A stretch of DNA of 64,000 bases from Perognathus longimembris pacificus (Eukaryota > Chordata > Mammalia > Rodentia > Heteromyidae). Within the stretch, counting starts at the first letter, position 1. Every line of letters begins with the position of its first letter. Positions 11,939 through 22,259 of this stretch are shown piece by piece. Both the position numbers and the translations under genes were made by a program. The DNA lies in contig NC_063172.1 of NCBI RefSeq assembly GCF_023159225.1, positions 38,499,332 to 38,563,331 on the forward strand. The letters run 5' to 3'. The notes beneath the pieces were generated by a model, which was given only the letters and a program-made list of their open reading frames with translations, was not told where the DNA came from and ran no database searches.

Positions 11939-12215
11939 GTCCATGTTTCTTTGGGTCTGGCTCACTTCACTTAGTATAATTTTTTCCAAGTCTTTCCATT
12001 TCCTTATGAATAAAAAACAAACGACTCCAAAAGCAATACTTGCAAAACCATTTGTTGTAAACCAACTGAACAACTCATGGGGGGAGAGGGAAAGAGGGAG
12101 GTGGGTGGGGGGAATGAGGGAGGAGGTAACCAACAGTACAAGAAATGTACCCAAGGCCTAACGTATGAAACTGTAACCTCTCTGTACATCACTTTGACAA
12201 TAAATAAGAGAAATA
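11939..12215 (+). mobile_element. Short 5'-inverted (twin-primed) L1
   Basis: The first 68 bp (11939-12006) are L1 in minus orientation: the reverse complement of the region around the ORF2 stop (gtccatgtttctttgggtct). From about 12007 the orientation switches to plus and the L1 3' UTR runs to gacaataaataag. A perfect 16-bp duplication, aaaagaaattgaaaga, flanks the insertion at 11923-11938 and 12216-12231. An inverted 5' piece joined to a direct 3' piece inside one duplication is the structure expected from twin priming. Confidence 0.93.
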
Positions 12216-12231
12216 AAAAGAAATTGAAAGA

Positions 12232-12574
12232 ATGTCTTTAGTCTTGTAAATAAGTAAGGTAGGATGCCTGATATGAAAGAATTAATTAATTTCAATAAAA
12301 TATATGTATTTTGTTAGGCTTTGACTTAGTCTTTCTAAAAGATTATACTACTTGAGCTCCCCATAGAGCCTATTATACTTCAGTTAATTCATTTGTAACC
12401 ACTGGCTAAGGAGTCATCTAGGCATGTACTTCTAGATTTACAGGTACATTTTATTCATCACAAAAGAAGGAAAACCATGCAAACTTTGTCTGTCTGGGTC
12501 CATGGTGGTAGGGATGGGAACTACGGTACAGAGGTAGATGAAAGACGAGAGAAAGAGAGGATAAGAATGCAGTC
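12232..12574. other. Unassigned spacer
   Basis: Nothing recognisable; slightly purine-rich near 12530-12570. Confidence 0.5.
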
Positions 12575-12589
12575 AAGAATTCAAGAATC

Positions 12590-12785
12590 GGGGCTGGGGA
12601 TATAGCCTAGTGGCAAGAGTGCCTGCCTCGGTATACCTGAGGCCCTAGGTTCGATTCCCCAGCACCACATATACAGAAAATGGCCAGAAGCGGTGCTGTG
12701 GCTCAAGTGACAGAGTGCTAGCCTTGAGCGGGAAGAAGCCAGGGACGCAAGTGCTTAGGCCCTGAGTCCAAGGCCCAGGACTGGC

Positions 12786-12814
<29 letters not shown>
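12590..12814 (+). mobile_element. IDL-Geo dimeric SINE, well preserved
   Basis: The left monomer begins ggggctggggatatagccta and has a clear B-box ggttcgattcc. The right monomer runs from ggccagaagcggtgctgtgg to caaggcccaggactggcc and ends in a poly(A) of about 30 bp. A perfect 15-bp duplication, aagaattcaagaatc, lies at 12575-12589 and 12815-12829. The long tail and perfect duplication point to a recent insertion. Confidence 0.96.
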
Positions 12815-12818
<4 letters not shown>

Positions 12819-13059
12819 ATTCAAGAATCCATTGCATATACCACAAAATTAAGAAAAGTAAGAGACAGAGTTGGTCTGAGGGGAGATGAGAACACTGAAG
12901 AGAGTGAAACTAATCAAGATGCATTGTGTGCAGAAACTGTGTTGTTATATGACACCTATGTGCTATATATGTTACATGGCACCTCTTCGTTATTTGTCCT
13001 TCCTTATATAACTACTTAAAGATAGTTTAAAAAAACACACATTTAAAAAGAACAAAGAG

Positions 13060-13250
13060 TGAACAAGTATAGCAGTGGTACTCAATAGACACTGTTGAAA
13101 ATGAACTATACAACTTGTGAGTGGGGACAGGAGGAAGGATCTGAGAGACAGGAAAAGAAGGGATGACATTACCCCAAAAGAAATGTACTCATTACCTGAC
13201 TTATGAAATAGTAATCCCTCTGTACATAACCTTAATGAAAAATAACAGTG
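13060..13250 (+). mobile_element. Old 5'-truncated L1 3' end
   Basis: A diverged match to L1 3' UTR: actgttgaaaatgaacta, a degraded purine tract, aaatgtactcattacctgac, gtaatccctctgtacata and a damaged terminal aataaa-like motif. It is similar to the old copies at 39300-39450 and 52180-52350. Confidence 0.7.
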
Positions 13251-15048
13251 ACAAAGTGAAAGTAATAGTAATATGGGTGAGGATATAATTCAGTTATAAA
13301 GCAGTCACATTAAAATCTGGATGGAAATAAATAGAGCTGATTTTCCAACTTTTGTTTCAACTTGATGATGTTTCAACTAGAGATAAAGATGTACCTCACA
13401 AGATGGTAAAAGAAATTTATGAGCAAAAGATAATTTATCATTTTTTCTAATATTGACCTAAAGAGAGTAGTGCAGACTGAATAGACAAAAGAATTTATTT
13501 TCTTACATTTCTGGAAGTCAGGACTTCTGAGGGCAATGAAGAAGAATCTGATTTCTGGCTCTAATTCAGGTCCATGACTTTTCTTCTAAGAACATCTGGT
13601 GTTCCTTGCCCTAGAGACACATCATCTGGAGAAGACAAATGCCTTGAGTATCATATAATATTCTACCAGTGACTCTGTATGTAAGTATTTATGAATGTGT
13701 GTATATTTTGAACATATGCATGTATATGTTTATCTTCTAATCTTTTAAATGTTCCCTTCATATGAGGCCACTCATCATAATGGATTAGTAACCCACCTAA
13801 TTTCAATTAAAAAAACCTCACTTTTACTAATGACTGTTTCCAAATAAGGCAATATCTGATGTACTGGAAGCTAACATTTAGCTATAAAAGTCATAGGGAC
13901 AGAAGTCTACCCACATCTTTAAAAACTGTAGCAGTTTTATAATTTTTATATAATTGGGTTCAGACTACCAATTTGGGGAAAGGTGGGGATGCAAATCAAC
14001 AAGAAAGAGCCATTCTTTTAAGTTTAAGTACTCCAAAGGGACTCAACTGTGAGTTGTCATGGGGAAGATATGACAGCCACAAAGCCATCTACTGTAGAGC
14101 TCAATCACAAAATGATGACTACAAATCCCACATACATTTGGAAAGTCAGAACTGCACTTCTATTATACCATGGATCAGAAAAGAAAATGAATGAAGGAAA
14201 TTAGAAGGTATTTTAATTGAAAACTGAATATTATGCATCCAAATTCACAGCATACCATTTGAAAATATTTAAGAAAATGGATAATTAAATGCACAAAATG
14301 GAAAAGAAAGAAGATAAAAGTTAAGGAGTTAAAATTTGTCTCCTATTAAAAGAGCAAAGAAATAGACGTTTTTGTTGTTTCCAGAAGATCTTTACTCTGA
14401 GTGATTATAATATGTGACTTCTTCTTTGGGGAGGAAAATTATTTTGCATACTTTGTTATTATAATTAGAAGTTTTGATATGCAGTGATTCTTCTAACATA
14501 GATAAGTACTTAACACATTTATATTCCCTAAATAATTGCTTTCTTGCACAGAAACAGTTGATGTATGTTCCAAACATATTCCATTGTTCACTTAATGTTT
14601 TTATTTTTCTTGAATGTTCCAAAATTTCAGTTAGCGCCATCCCATTTCTATTAATGATGTAAGTCAGCAATAATATTCAGTTTTTACATTAAATGCCAAA
14701 AAATGCAATGATGCTTCTACTTACCATTAGTGAATATAAAGTCATTATTTTCTCTTTGTCACCTATTTAAAAATGAAACAGATAATATTAAGAAAGCAGT
14801 TTTATTTTTACAATTTCTGGGTTTGAACTTACAGCCTCATATTTATCAGACAGATGTTCTACCACATGATCAAAATTTATGCAAGAAAGCATAAAATGTT
14901 TTTGTCTTATTTTATTTCTAAAATAGAAAAATTATTTGTAATGTGCCCCCAACTTGAGGGTTCATTATCTATTACAGTAATGATACTTTCTCCATATGAT
15001 ACAATGTCAAGAACTGTTATAAAAACTGAACACATTTTTTTCATGATT
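13251..15048. other. AT-rich non-coding spacer
   Basis: No supported gene. Around 14815-14875 a gggtttgaacttacagcct stretch could be a minus-strand SINE relic, but it is too short to be sure. Confidence 0.45.
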
Positions 15049-15059
15049 ATGAAAATGTT

Positions 15060-15289
15060 CTTTTTTTCTTTCTTCCTTCCTTCTTTCTTTCTTCCCCTCT
15101 TTATTTCTTCCTTTCTTGTTGCTTTTTGCTGGGGGTCACTTTGAGCCACAGCACCACTTTTGGTTTTCTGGTGGTTAATTGGAGATAAGAGTCAGCAACT
15201 TTTTTGCCCTGGCTGGCTTTGAGCTGTGAACCTCAGATCTCAGCCTCCTGAGTAGGTAGTATTACAGGTGTGAGCCACTGACACCTGAC
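15060..15289 (-). mobile_element. B1-like/Geo-like composite SINE
   Basis: On the minus strand a 7SL/B1-like left part (gtgtcagtggctcacacctg, then ctactcaggaggctgagatc) is followed by a short Geo-like right part (ccaaaagtggtgctgtggct). A pyrimidine-rich run on the plus strand represents the A-rich tail. An 11-bp duplication, atgaaaatgtt, flanks it at 15049-15059 and 15290-15300. Confidence 0.87.
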
Positions 15290-15300
15290 ATGAAAATGTT

Positions 15301-15897
15301 TTCACTGTGTTAGAAATTATTAGTGAATTGTCAACCCTCTTGAGAATCTTAGTCCATCAATGAATTCCATATCGCAGGTCAAATTGTCTGTTACATTTTA
15401 TACCACTCTGACTTCTTAGCATTAAAATAAAATTATAGCTTCCTATAGTGTCATCAAATTTACTATTCAAATTTCATTTGTAATGGAGAATATAATATTT
15501 TACTTTTTTAAACAGGAAGGCAATATAATTCAAGGATTAGCTATTTAACAAGTAAATGTGAAAGTTTACTGAGCAGTGTCAGTGACTTCACTTTTTACAG
15601 CTTTCCCAGAGCAAACCTTATTTTCACCCTTTCCTATGTGTATGTTGAACCTAAGTGGCTCAACCATAGATGAGTCTTTCGTGTACTAGAGACATTCAGA
15701 TCACAGTAGTGGAGAAATCAAAGATTTATAAATACTGAGGTTGTAAAGATTTTAAATACCAACAGAATGTTCAGGACACTCTTGCACAAAATTTAACATG
15801 TTGAATGATTAAAGTTAACCTCTTTATAACACTTAACCTTACTAGAGTGTAACTTTCATAAAACTAAAGGTATTGATTAAAACACACTAAAAGACTA
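15301..15897. other. Unassigned spacer
   Basis: AT-rich unique sequence up to the duplication that flanks the solo LTR. Confidence 0.5.
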
Positions 15898-15903
15898 GGA
15901 TTG

Positions 15904-16495
15904 TGTCGGGATCTCTGAGGACCCCTTCTCCTCCCTTCCCCAGAGGAGATGTTCCAGTGTCAGGGTCTCGAGGACCCCTTCCCCCCCTCTCCAGGGGGGG
16001 GGGAAATGCCTGAACCTCGATTCTGTGGAAGAAACTCCGCCCTACCCCTCATACCAGCAGAAGGAGTAAGGCGTGTCCTTTCTGGACTGCTCCAGGCTGA
16101 AGTGGGATGCCGAAATCCCTTCCTTGGCCCCCCATAATGTGTCTGGAACCGTAGGACAAAGATAACGGGGAGACGGCTGGATGGTTGAATGAGTCTCAAA
16201 GGCTTTAATTGGGAGGGGGGGCTTATATAGCAGTAATGGCAGGAAAGGGAAGGACTTGGGCCATTGGCTAAGCTGAGCTGCCCATCAGGTGATGTCATGA
16301 AACTTCCTTTGTGGGCTGGACAACCCTTTCATGATGGCACGCACGTGTTCGCCTCCCAGGGGTGGGGGGCTTCTTTTCCGGTTGAGGCTGGAAGGTGGGA
16401 GGGGCTCCCACCCACACTGTCCCAGGGCTGGGGGAAGGACAGCGTCTTGCTCTTGGTGCCCTTCCCCCACCAAGGCCAAAACTGAGTCCCCAACA
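15904..16495 (-). mobile_element. Solo LTR of a class II (ERVK-like) retroelement
   Basis: A 592-bp GC-rich block. On the minus strand it starts TGTTGGGGACT and ends ATCCCGACA, the TG...CA termini of an LTR. A perfect 6-bp duplication, ggattg, flanks it at 15898-15903 and 16496-16501; 6 bp is typical of ERVK-type integrases. Promoter-like signals lie in order on the minus strand: CCAAT (16261-16267), ctatataag (16222-16230) and ATTAAA (16204-16209). No internal gag/pol/env sequence adjoins it, so it is a solo LTR left by recombination. The 28462-29010 LTR is the same family. Confidence 0.92.
16204..16267 (-). promoter_or_regulatory. LTR promoter and poly(A) motifs
   Basis: Read on the minus strand, a CCAAT box is followed by a TATA box about 30 bp later and by an ATTAAA poly(A) signal shortly after. 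The order and spacing resemble an LTR core promoter. Activity is not shown by sequence alone. Confidence 0.65.
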
Positions 16496-16501
16496 GGATT
16501 G

Positions 16502-17559
16502 CAGATTCTGGCTTCTACCTCTCTTACCTATGGGCTCCAGGATGACTATTCATCACATGCATTCACCATCAATCATATTCAAACTTTATTTAAAATCACC
16601 CATAAGAATTATTCTAAAAATCTTTAAATGTGCTAAACGCAAACAAACTGCCAGTAGTGAGAAAAGTATATGTTTCATGATCCTAATGAGAAACACATAA
16701 CTAGAAAAAAATAATTTATTCTGTCTTTTTTTTTTTTTTTACTAATTTAGAGATAATGGATGGCTTATTTTGATTTTCTCAAGCACAAGCTGCCTTAACT
16801 AAAAATTATTTTTTGTATGTCATGTTAATAGTTACTACTTTTTTCTATACCGTTTATCTTAAATGATATCATACTCTTCTAATCTATGATATAGAACACG
16901 TATCTTTTGGCACAAATATACCATCTGTTGGCTAGAAGTTGAACATTTTTTGGCTCATTTACTAGGTTCTGTTTTCTTATTATTAGCTAACCATATAACT
17001 GAAAACATAGGCATAGCCACCACACAAGAGGAACTCTAGGCTTGATAAATACAACCAGCTGTTTTCACATCACTAGATTTTTTTTTTTTTTTTTTTTGTT
17101 CTTGGCACTGGGCCTTAACTGGAAATGCATTGTTTCTGAAAAATCACTCTTACATTCTCAAATATATGCAAAAGAAATATTCTGTTTTTTATAAATCTAC
17201 TAAAATTTGACTTACTAATTGACATAGAACAAAGCAAATCTAAATATTATCTTCAAGAGAATTCTATGTTAAGGAAATTAAATGTTATAGAAATGTGATA
17301 TAATTGTGACTCTCCTATTTTCCATTGTATTTCCTTACTCTATTTCTTCTTGAACTCACATGATTAAATTATTTTATGTCTTTCTCTTCCCATAACTAGA
17401 TTTAATAATTCCTAATAATTATGCACATTAATATGTCCTTCTCGATAAATCCTTGCTTTTATATTTCCAGCTTCTCGTCATTATGAATTTTCCTAATCAA
17501 TCTTTTGTTCTGGTATCCATACGGAATAGCAGATTCCAAGTCTAAAAACAATAGACAAA
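16502..17559. other. AT-rich spacer with a poly-T run
   Basis: Mostly unassigned. A poly-T at about 17078-17098 followed by gttcttggcactgggcctta may be the tail end of a truncated minus-strand SINE. Confidence 0.45.
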
Positions 17560-17880
17560 AGCCACTCATTCTTACAAGCAGGCCTGCTCTGTGTCATTCT
17601 GTTCCCAGCATCCTAGTGGAGAACAAAGGCTCTCCTCCTCCACCCAGCCCATCTACCATTCCCATCCTGACACCTGGGTCACAGCCACTGTAGGACTTGG
17701 CCTCTTAGGAATTTCTCGCCCTTATAGGTGGCAGAGATGGAGGTGTCTATCTTCTGCCTGTCTTCATATGGGCCCCAGAGGTACCTCCTTAGGAAGTCCT
17801 AGCAACCCCTCCCATAGTCTCTGGAGGAAAGCCCATGACACTCATTCATTTAGGGCTTTCCCAGGAACACAGGCATGACG
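17560..17880. other. GC-richer unassigned block
   Basis: About 320 bp are clearly richer in C and G than the surroundings, with open frames of 62 and 95 codons but no motif I recognise. It could be an old LTR, a pseudogene piece or a regulatory element. No terminal repeats or duplication were found. Confidence 0.4.
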
Positions 17881-17894
17881 AAGACTTTCTTTTA

Positions 17895-17965
17895 TTCTTT
17901 GGTGCTGGTCCTGGGGCTTAAACTGGGTGCTCTGTCTGAACTTTTGGAATACAATCCCTCTCTAC
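17895..17965 (-). mobile_element. Truncated Geo-type SINE fragment
   Basis: The plus-strand words ttggtgctggtcctggggct and taaactgggtgctctg match the reverse complement of the end of the Geo-like right monomer. Only this terminal part is present. Confidence 0.55.
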
Positions 17966-18097
17966 TATCTTCTATTTGACTCTTCAAAACCTTAGGGAAT
18001 TTCCTAATGTATTTTTAAATACCACTTGAAACTTTCCTAGGCCTAAAGTTATAAAGGCCTAGCTATAAAGCGCCAAGGAAAGTTTTAGTGTTATGGA

Positions 18098-18108
18098 CGA
18101 CATCCACT

Positions 18109-18112
<4 letters not shown>
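18098..18112. repeat. Target-site duplication of the intact L1, 3' side
   Basis: The 15-mer cgacatccacttctt is repeated exactly at 24611-24625. It adjoins the L1 poly(A) tail here. On the L1 strand the cleavage site reads TT/AAGA, a good match to the L1 endonuclease preference TT/AAAA. Confidence 0.95.
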
Positions 18113-18145
<33 letters not shown>

Positions 18146-18381
18146 TTTATTTTTTTTTTTTTATTATCAATTGAACATAAATTTTTTTTTTTTTTTACAA
18201 GGTGCTGTGCAAAGAGGGTGCAGTTACATAGTAGGGCATTGTGTACATTTCTTGTGATATCTTACAACCTGTTTTCCCATCCCTTGTCTAGGTCAGGTAG
18301 ACCCATATGCAGTATACAATGTATCAAGCACATATACAGTGTTCACAGACTTGGTCTCTACTGTCTCTCCATCTCCCTTTG
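18113..18381 (-). other. L1 3' UTR, poly(A) signal and tail
   Basis: The segment after the ORF2 stop is short, about 220 bp plus the tail. On the minus strand it contains an internal A-run (poly-T at 18181-18196) and then AATAAA (TTTATT at 18160-18165). The A-rich tail at 18113-18159 is interrupted by two T residues on the L1 strand. The tail length suggests little post-insertion decay. Confidence 0.9.
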
Positions 18382-21300
18382 TTAACAGTCATATATCAGG
18401 GAGATCATGCCCCTTTGTTTTCTGTGTTCTAGGCTTGTCTCACTCAACATTATTTGTTCGAGTTCTGACCATTTCCCTGCAAATAACAATATTTCGCCAT
18501 TCCTAATCGCTATGTAGTATTCCATTGTGTATAAGTACCATATTTTTTGGATCCATTCATCTGTGGAGGGGCATCTGGGTTGTTTCCAAATTTTGGCTAT
18601 TGTGAATTGTGCTGCGATAAACATGGAAGTACAAATGTCCTTTTGATATCTTGGGTTTTGCTGTTTAGGATAGATGCCTAGGAGTGGTATGGCTGGGTCA
18701 TAGGGTAGGTCTATATTGAGCTTTTTGAGAAACCTCCATACTGTTCTCCAAAGTGGCTGTACTAATTTGCACTCCCACCAACAATGGAGAAGGGTTCCTC
18801 TTTCCCCACAGCCCCTCCAGCATTTGTTGTTTCCTGAGTTCAGAGTATAGGCCATTCTAACTGGGGTGAGGTGGTATCTCAGGGTTGTTTTTATTTGCAT
18901 TTCCTTTACTAGCAGGGATGTTGAGCATTTCCTCATGTGTTTCTTTGCCATTTTTATATCTTCTCTTGTGAAGTCTCTCTTTAGCTCTTTTGCCCATTTC
19001 CTAATAGGTTTATTGGGCTTGGAGGGGCTTAGTTTTTTGAGTTCTCTGTAGATGACAGATATCAGGCCTTTGTCTGTTGCTGTGCTGGTAAATATCCTTT
19101 CCCATATCGTTGGCTGTCTTTCTATTTTGGTGGCTATGACCTTAGCTGTGCAGAAACTTTTTAATTTGTAGTAGTCCCATTTGTTGAGTCTTTCCCCTAT
19201 TTGTTGTGCGCCTGGGACTCTATTCAGGAAGTTCCTTCCTGTGCCTATAAGTTCTAGTGTCTTTCCTACTCTGTCCTTCAGTAGTTTCAAGGATTCAGGT
19301 CTGATGTTGAGGTCCTTGATCCATTTTGAGTTGATCTTGGTGCATGGTGATAGGCTTGGGTCTACTTTGAGTTTTCTGCATATGGCTGCCCAGTTCTCCC
19401 AGCACCAGTAGTTGAAGAGGCTATGTTTATTCCATTGTATGTCTTTAGCTCCTTTGTCGAATATCAGTTGGCTGTAAGAGTGCGGTTTTATTTCTGAGTC
19501 TTCAATTCTAATCCACTGGTCTTCCGATCTGTTTTTATACCAATACCATGCTGTTTTTGTTATGATGGCCTTGTAGTAGAGCTTGAAGTCTGGTATGGTG
19601 ATACCTCCTGCACTATGTTTTTTGCCTAGAATTGCTTTGGCTATTCTAGGTTTTTTGCTGTTCCATATGAACTTATGGATTGGTTTCTCTATTTCAGTGA
19701 AGAATGTGGCTGGGATTTTGATAGGTATTGCATTGAATTTGTATAACAATTTGGGCAGTATGGCCATTTTCACTATATTGATTCTGCCTACCCATGAGCA
19801 TGGGAGGTCTTTCCATCTCCTTGTGTCTTCTTTGATTTCCCTTATTAGATTTTTGTAGTTTTCATTGAATAGGTCCGTCACGTCCTTGGTTAAGTTGATC
19901 CCTAGGTACTTTATTCTTTTTTTGGCTACTGTAAATGGAACCGTTTCCATAATTTCCTTTTCTGTTTGTCTATTGCTGGTGTACAGAAAAGCTGCTGACT
20001 TTTGTGGATTGATTTTGTATCCTGCTACTTTGCCAAATTGGTTTATTAGATGTAGGAGTTTGGGTACTGAGTTTTTTGGGTCCTTGAGATATAAGATCAT
20101 GTCGTCTGCGAATAGGGATAACTTGATTTCTTCCTTGCCGATGTGGATCCCTTTGATGTCCTCCTCTTGCCTTATTGCTATGGCTAGGGATTCCAGTACT
20201 ATGTTGAACAGAAGTGGGGAGAGTGGGCATCCTTGTCTTGTTCCTGTGTTTAGGGGGAATGATTTAAGTTTCTCTCCATTTAATATGATATTAGCAGTTG
20301 GTCTGTTGTATATGGCTTTTATTGTTTTGAGGAATGTTCCATCTATTCCTGTTCTCTCCAAAGCTTTTAATAGGTATGGATGTTGTATTTTGTCAAAGGC
20401 TTTTTGGGCATCGACTGAGATAACAATGTGATTCTTGATTTTAGTTCTGTTTATGTGGTGAATTACATTGATTGATTTACGGATGTTGAACCATCCTTGT
20501 GACTGAGGGATGAAGCCTACTTGGTCATGATGTATGATATTCTTGATCACTTTCTGGATCCTGTTAGCTAATATTTTATTGAGGAGCTTTGCATCTGTGT
20601 TCATTAGTGATATTGGTCTGTAGTTCTCTTTTTTTGTTGGATCTTTGCCTGGTTTGGGGATGAGTATGATATTAGCTTCGTAGAATGAGTTCGGGATTTT
20701 TCCCTCCGTTTCTATTTCGCGGAAGAGTTTGAGGAGTATTGGAATTAGCTTCTCACTAAAGGTTTTGTAGAATTCATTGGTGAATCCATCTGGGCCTGGG
20801 CTTTTCTTAGTAGGGAGGTTCTTGATTACCTCCTGTATCTCACCGTAAGTTATTGGTTTATTTAGTTGATTTATTTCTTCTTGGTTCAGTTTGGGCAGTT
20901 TGTACTTCTCTAAGAATTGATCCATTTCTGTAAAATTATTGTTTTTTGTTGAGTAGAGGTTTTGGAAATAGCTCCTTATGATTGTTTGAATATCGTGTGT
21001 ATTTGTTGTAATTTTTCCTGTGGAGTCCCTGATTTTACGTATATGAGTCTCTTCTCTTCTTTTTTTTGTGAGTCTTGCAAGGGGTCTGTCAATTTTGTTT
21101 ATTTTCTCAAAGAACCAGCTTTTAGTCTTATTTATTTGTTGAATGGTCTTTCTATTTTCAATCAGATTTATCTCTTCTTTAATCTTTGTAATCTCTCCCC
21201 TCCTAGTTGTTTTAGATTCTGTCATTTCTTGTTTCTCCAGTTGTTTTAGTTTCATCGTGAGGGTATTCACCTGCTCTGCTTCCATTCTTTTAATGTGGGT

Positions 21301-22209
21301 ACTGAGTGCAATGATCTTGCCCCTCAGTACTGCCTTAGCTGTGTCCCATAGGTTTCTTTGTGATGTGTTTTCTTTGTCATTGTGGCTTATGAATTCGTTG
21401 ATTTCATCTTTAATTTGATCTGTGGCCCAAGTGTTGGATAGCAGCGTGGGGTTTAGCCTCCAAGAGTGTGTATAGGCTCTGTGGTATCCTTTGTTGTTGA
21501 GGGTTACCTTTAATCCACTGTGATCAGATATAATACATGGGATGATGTCAATTCTTTTGTATTTGCTGAGGTTCTTTGTGTGGGCTATGACGTGGTCTAT
21601 TTTGGAATATGATCCATGGGCTGCTGAAAAGAAGGTGTATTGGGTCTCTGTAGGGTGGAAGGTTCTATATAGGTCTGTTAGATCCATTTGGGCAATGGTG
21701 TTATTTAGGTCCTCAGCTCCCTTACTAATCCTCTGGGTGTTGGATCTGTCTCTTGGAGAGAGAGGAGTATTAAAGTCACCCACTATGATTGTGTTTGCAT
21801 CTATCTTGCTCTGTAATTCTGTGAGAATTTGCTTGACATATGTCGGGCCTCTTTTGTTCGGTGAGTATACATTTATCACCGTGATGTCTTGATTCTGGAT
21901 TTTTCCTTGTATCAATATGTAGTGTCCTTCTTTGTCTTTTTGAGTGGACTTTAAAGAGAAATCCAGCTTGTCTGAGATCAGGATGGCTACACCTGCCGTT
22001 TTGGTGGGTGCATTTGCTTGGTAGATCTTGCTCCATCCTTTCATTCGAAGCCTGTTTTTGTCCCTTGCTGTAAGGTGGGTCTCTTGTAGACAACAGATGT
22101 CAACTTTTTGCTTGCGGATCCATTCTGCCAGTCTGCTCCTCTTGATCGGGGAGTTTAAGCCATTTATATTTAAAGAGATCAAGGATAAGGGTGTTTTTTC
22201 TCCTTCCAT
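18382..22209 (-). CDS. L1 ORF2 protein: endonuclease and reverse transcriptase, intact
   Basis: 1275 codons from ATG, the same length as human L1 ORF2p. ORF2p nicks target DNA and reverse-transcribes L1 RNA from the nick. The APE-type endonuclease occupies residues 1-239, with N14, E43, Y115, D145, N147, D205, D229 and H230 all present in the expected motifs (LNINGLN, QETHL, NVYSPN, GDFN, SKIDH, SDHSG). The RT domain spans about 450-880, with D600 in SVDAQKAF and the F700-A-D-D703 active site. The C-terminal motif starts CWRGC at 1130 and has the CX3CX7HCX3C spacing. No frameshift or stop was found. It follows ORF1 after 50 bp and is presumably translated by reinitiation from the bicistronic RNA. 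Confidence 0.98.
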   Translation of the reverse strand: MEGEKTPLSLISLNINGLNSPIKRSRLAEWIRKQKVDICCLQETHLTARDKNRLRMKGWSKIYQANAPTKTAGVAILISDKLDFSLKSTQKDKEGHYILIQGKIQNQDITVINVYSPNKRGPTYVKQILTELQSKIDANTIIVGDFNTPLSPRDRSNTQRISKGAEDLNNTIAQMDLTDLYRTFHPTETQYTFFSAAHGSYSKIDHVIAHTKNLSKYKRIDIIPCIISDHSGLKVTLNNKGYHRAYTHSWRLNPTLLSNTWATDQIKDEINEFISHNDKENTSQRNLWDTAKAVLRGKIIALSTHIKRMEAEQVNTLTMKLKQLEKQEMTESKTTRRGEITKIKEEINLIENRKTIQQINKTKSWFFEKINKIDRPLARLTKKRREETHIRKIRDSTGKITTNTHDIQTIIRSYFQNLYSTKNNNFTEMDQFLEKYKLPKLNQEEINQLNKPITYGEIQEVIKNLPTKKSPGPDGFTNEFYKTFSEKLIPILLKLFREIETEGKIPNSFYEANIILIPKPGKDPTKKENYRPISLMNTDAKLLNKILANRIQKVIKNIIHHDQVGFIPQSQGWFNIRKSINVIHHINRTKIKNHIVISVDAQKAFDKIQHPYLLKALERTGIDGTFLKTIKAIYNRPTANIILNGEKLKSFPLNTGTRQGCPLSPLLFNIVLESLAIAIRQEEDIKGIHIGKEEIKLSLFADDMILYLKDPKNSVPKLLHLINQFGKVAGYKINPQKSAAFLYTSNRQTEKEIMETVPFTVAKKRIKYLGINLTKDVTDLFNENYKNLIREIKEDTRRWKDLPCSWVGRINIVKMAILPKLLYKFNAIPIKIPATFFTEIEKPIHKFIWNSKKPRIAKAILGKKHSAGGITIPDFKLYYKAIITKTAWYWYKNRSEDQWIRIEDSEIKPHSYSQLIFDKGAKDIQWNKHSLFNYWCWENWAAICRKLKVDPSLSPCTKINSKWIKDLNIRPESLKLLKDRVGKTLELIGTGRNFLNRVPGAQQIGERLNKWDYYKLKSFCTAKVIATKIERQPTIWERIFTSTATDKGLISVIYRELKKLSPSKPNKPIRKWAKELKRDFTREDIKMAKKHMRKCSTSLLVKEMQIKTTLRYHLTPVRMAYTLNSGNNKCWRGCGERGTLLHCWWECKLVQPLWRTVWRFLKKLNIDLPYDPAIPLLGIYPKQQNPRYQKDICTSMFIAAQFTIAKIWKQPRCPSTDEWIQKIWYLYTMEYYIAIRNGEILLFAGKWSELEQIMLSETSLEHRKQRGMISLIYDC

Positions 22210-22259
22210 TTTCTTGTTGGGCTGTTTTTTCCTGTTGTTTTTTTTTTTTCTTCTTGTCT
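22210..22259 (-). other. L1 inter-ORF spacer
   Basis: Fifty non-coding bases between the ORF1 stop and the ORF2 ATG. They include a poly-pyrimidine run on the plus strand (A-rich on the L1 strand) around 22236-22250. The spacing is similar to the short inter-ORF gap of primate L1. Confidence 0.9.

Noticed and set aside
12590..12675. tRNA-Ala-like gene
   Set aside because: The tRNA-like sequence is the left monomer of a SINE with a poly(A) tail and target duplication, and it does not keep a full cloverleaf.
15960..16298. Open frames inside the solo LTR
   Set aside because: GC-rich LTR sequence has few stops; no retroviral protein motif is visible.
19865..20431. 188-codon plus-strand open frame
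   Set aside because: It lies antisense to the RT domain of the intact L1 ORF2, and the same shadow frame appears antisense to other L1 copies.
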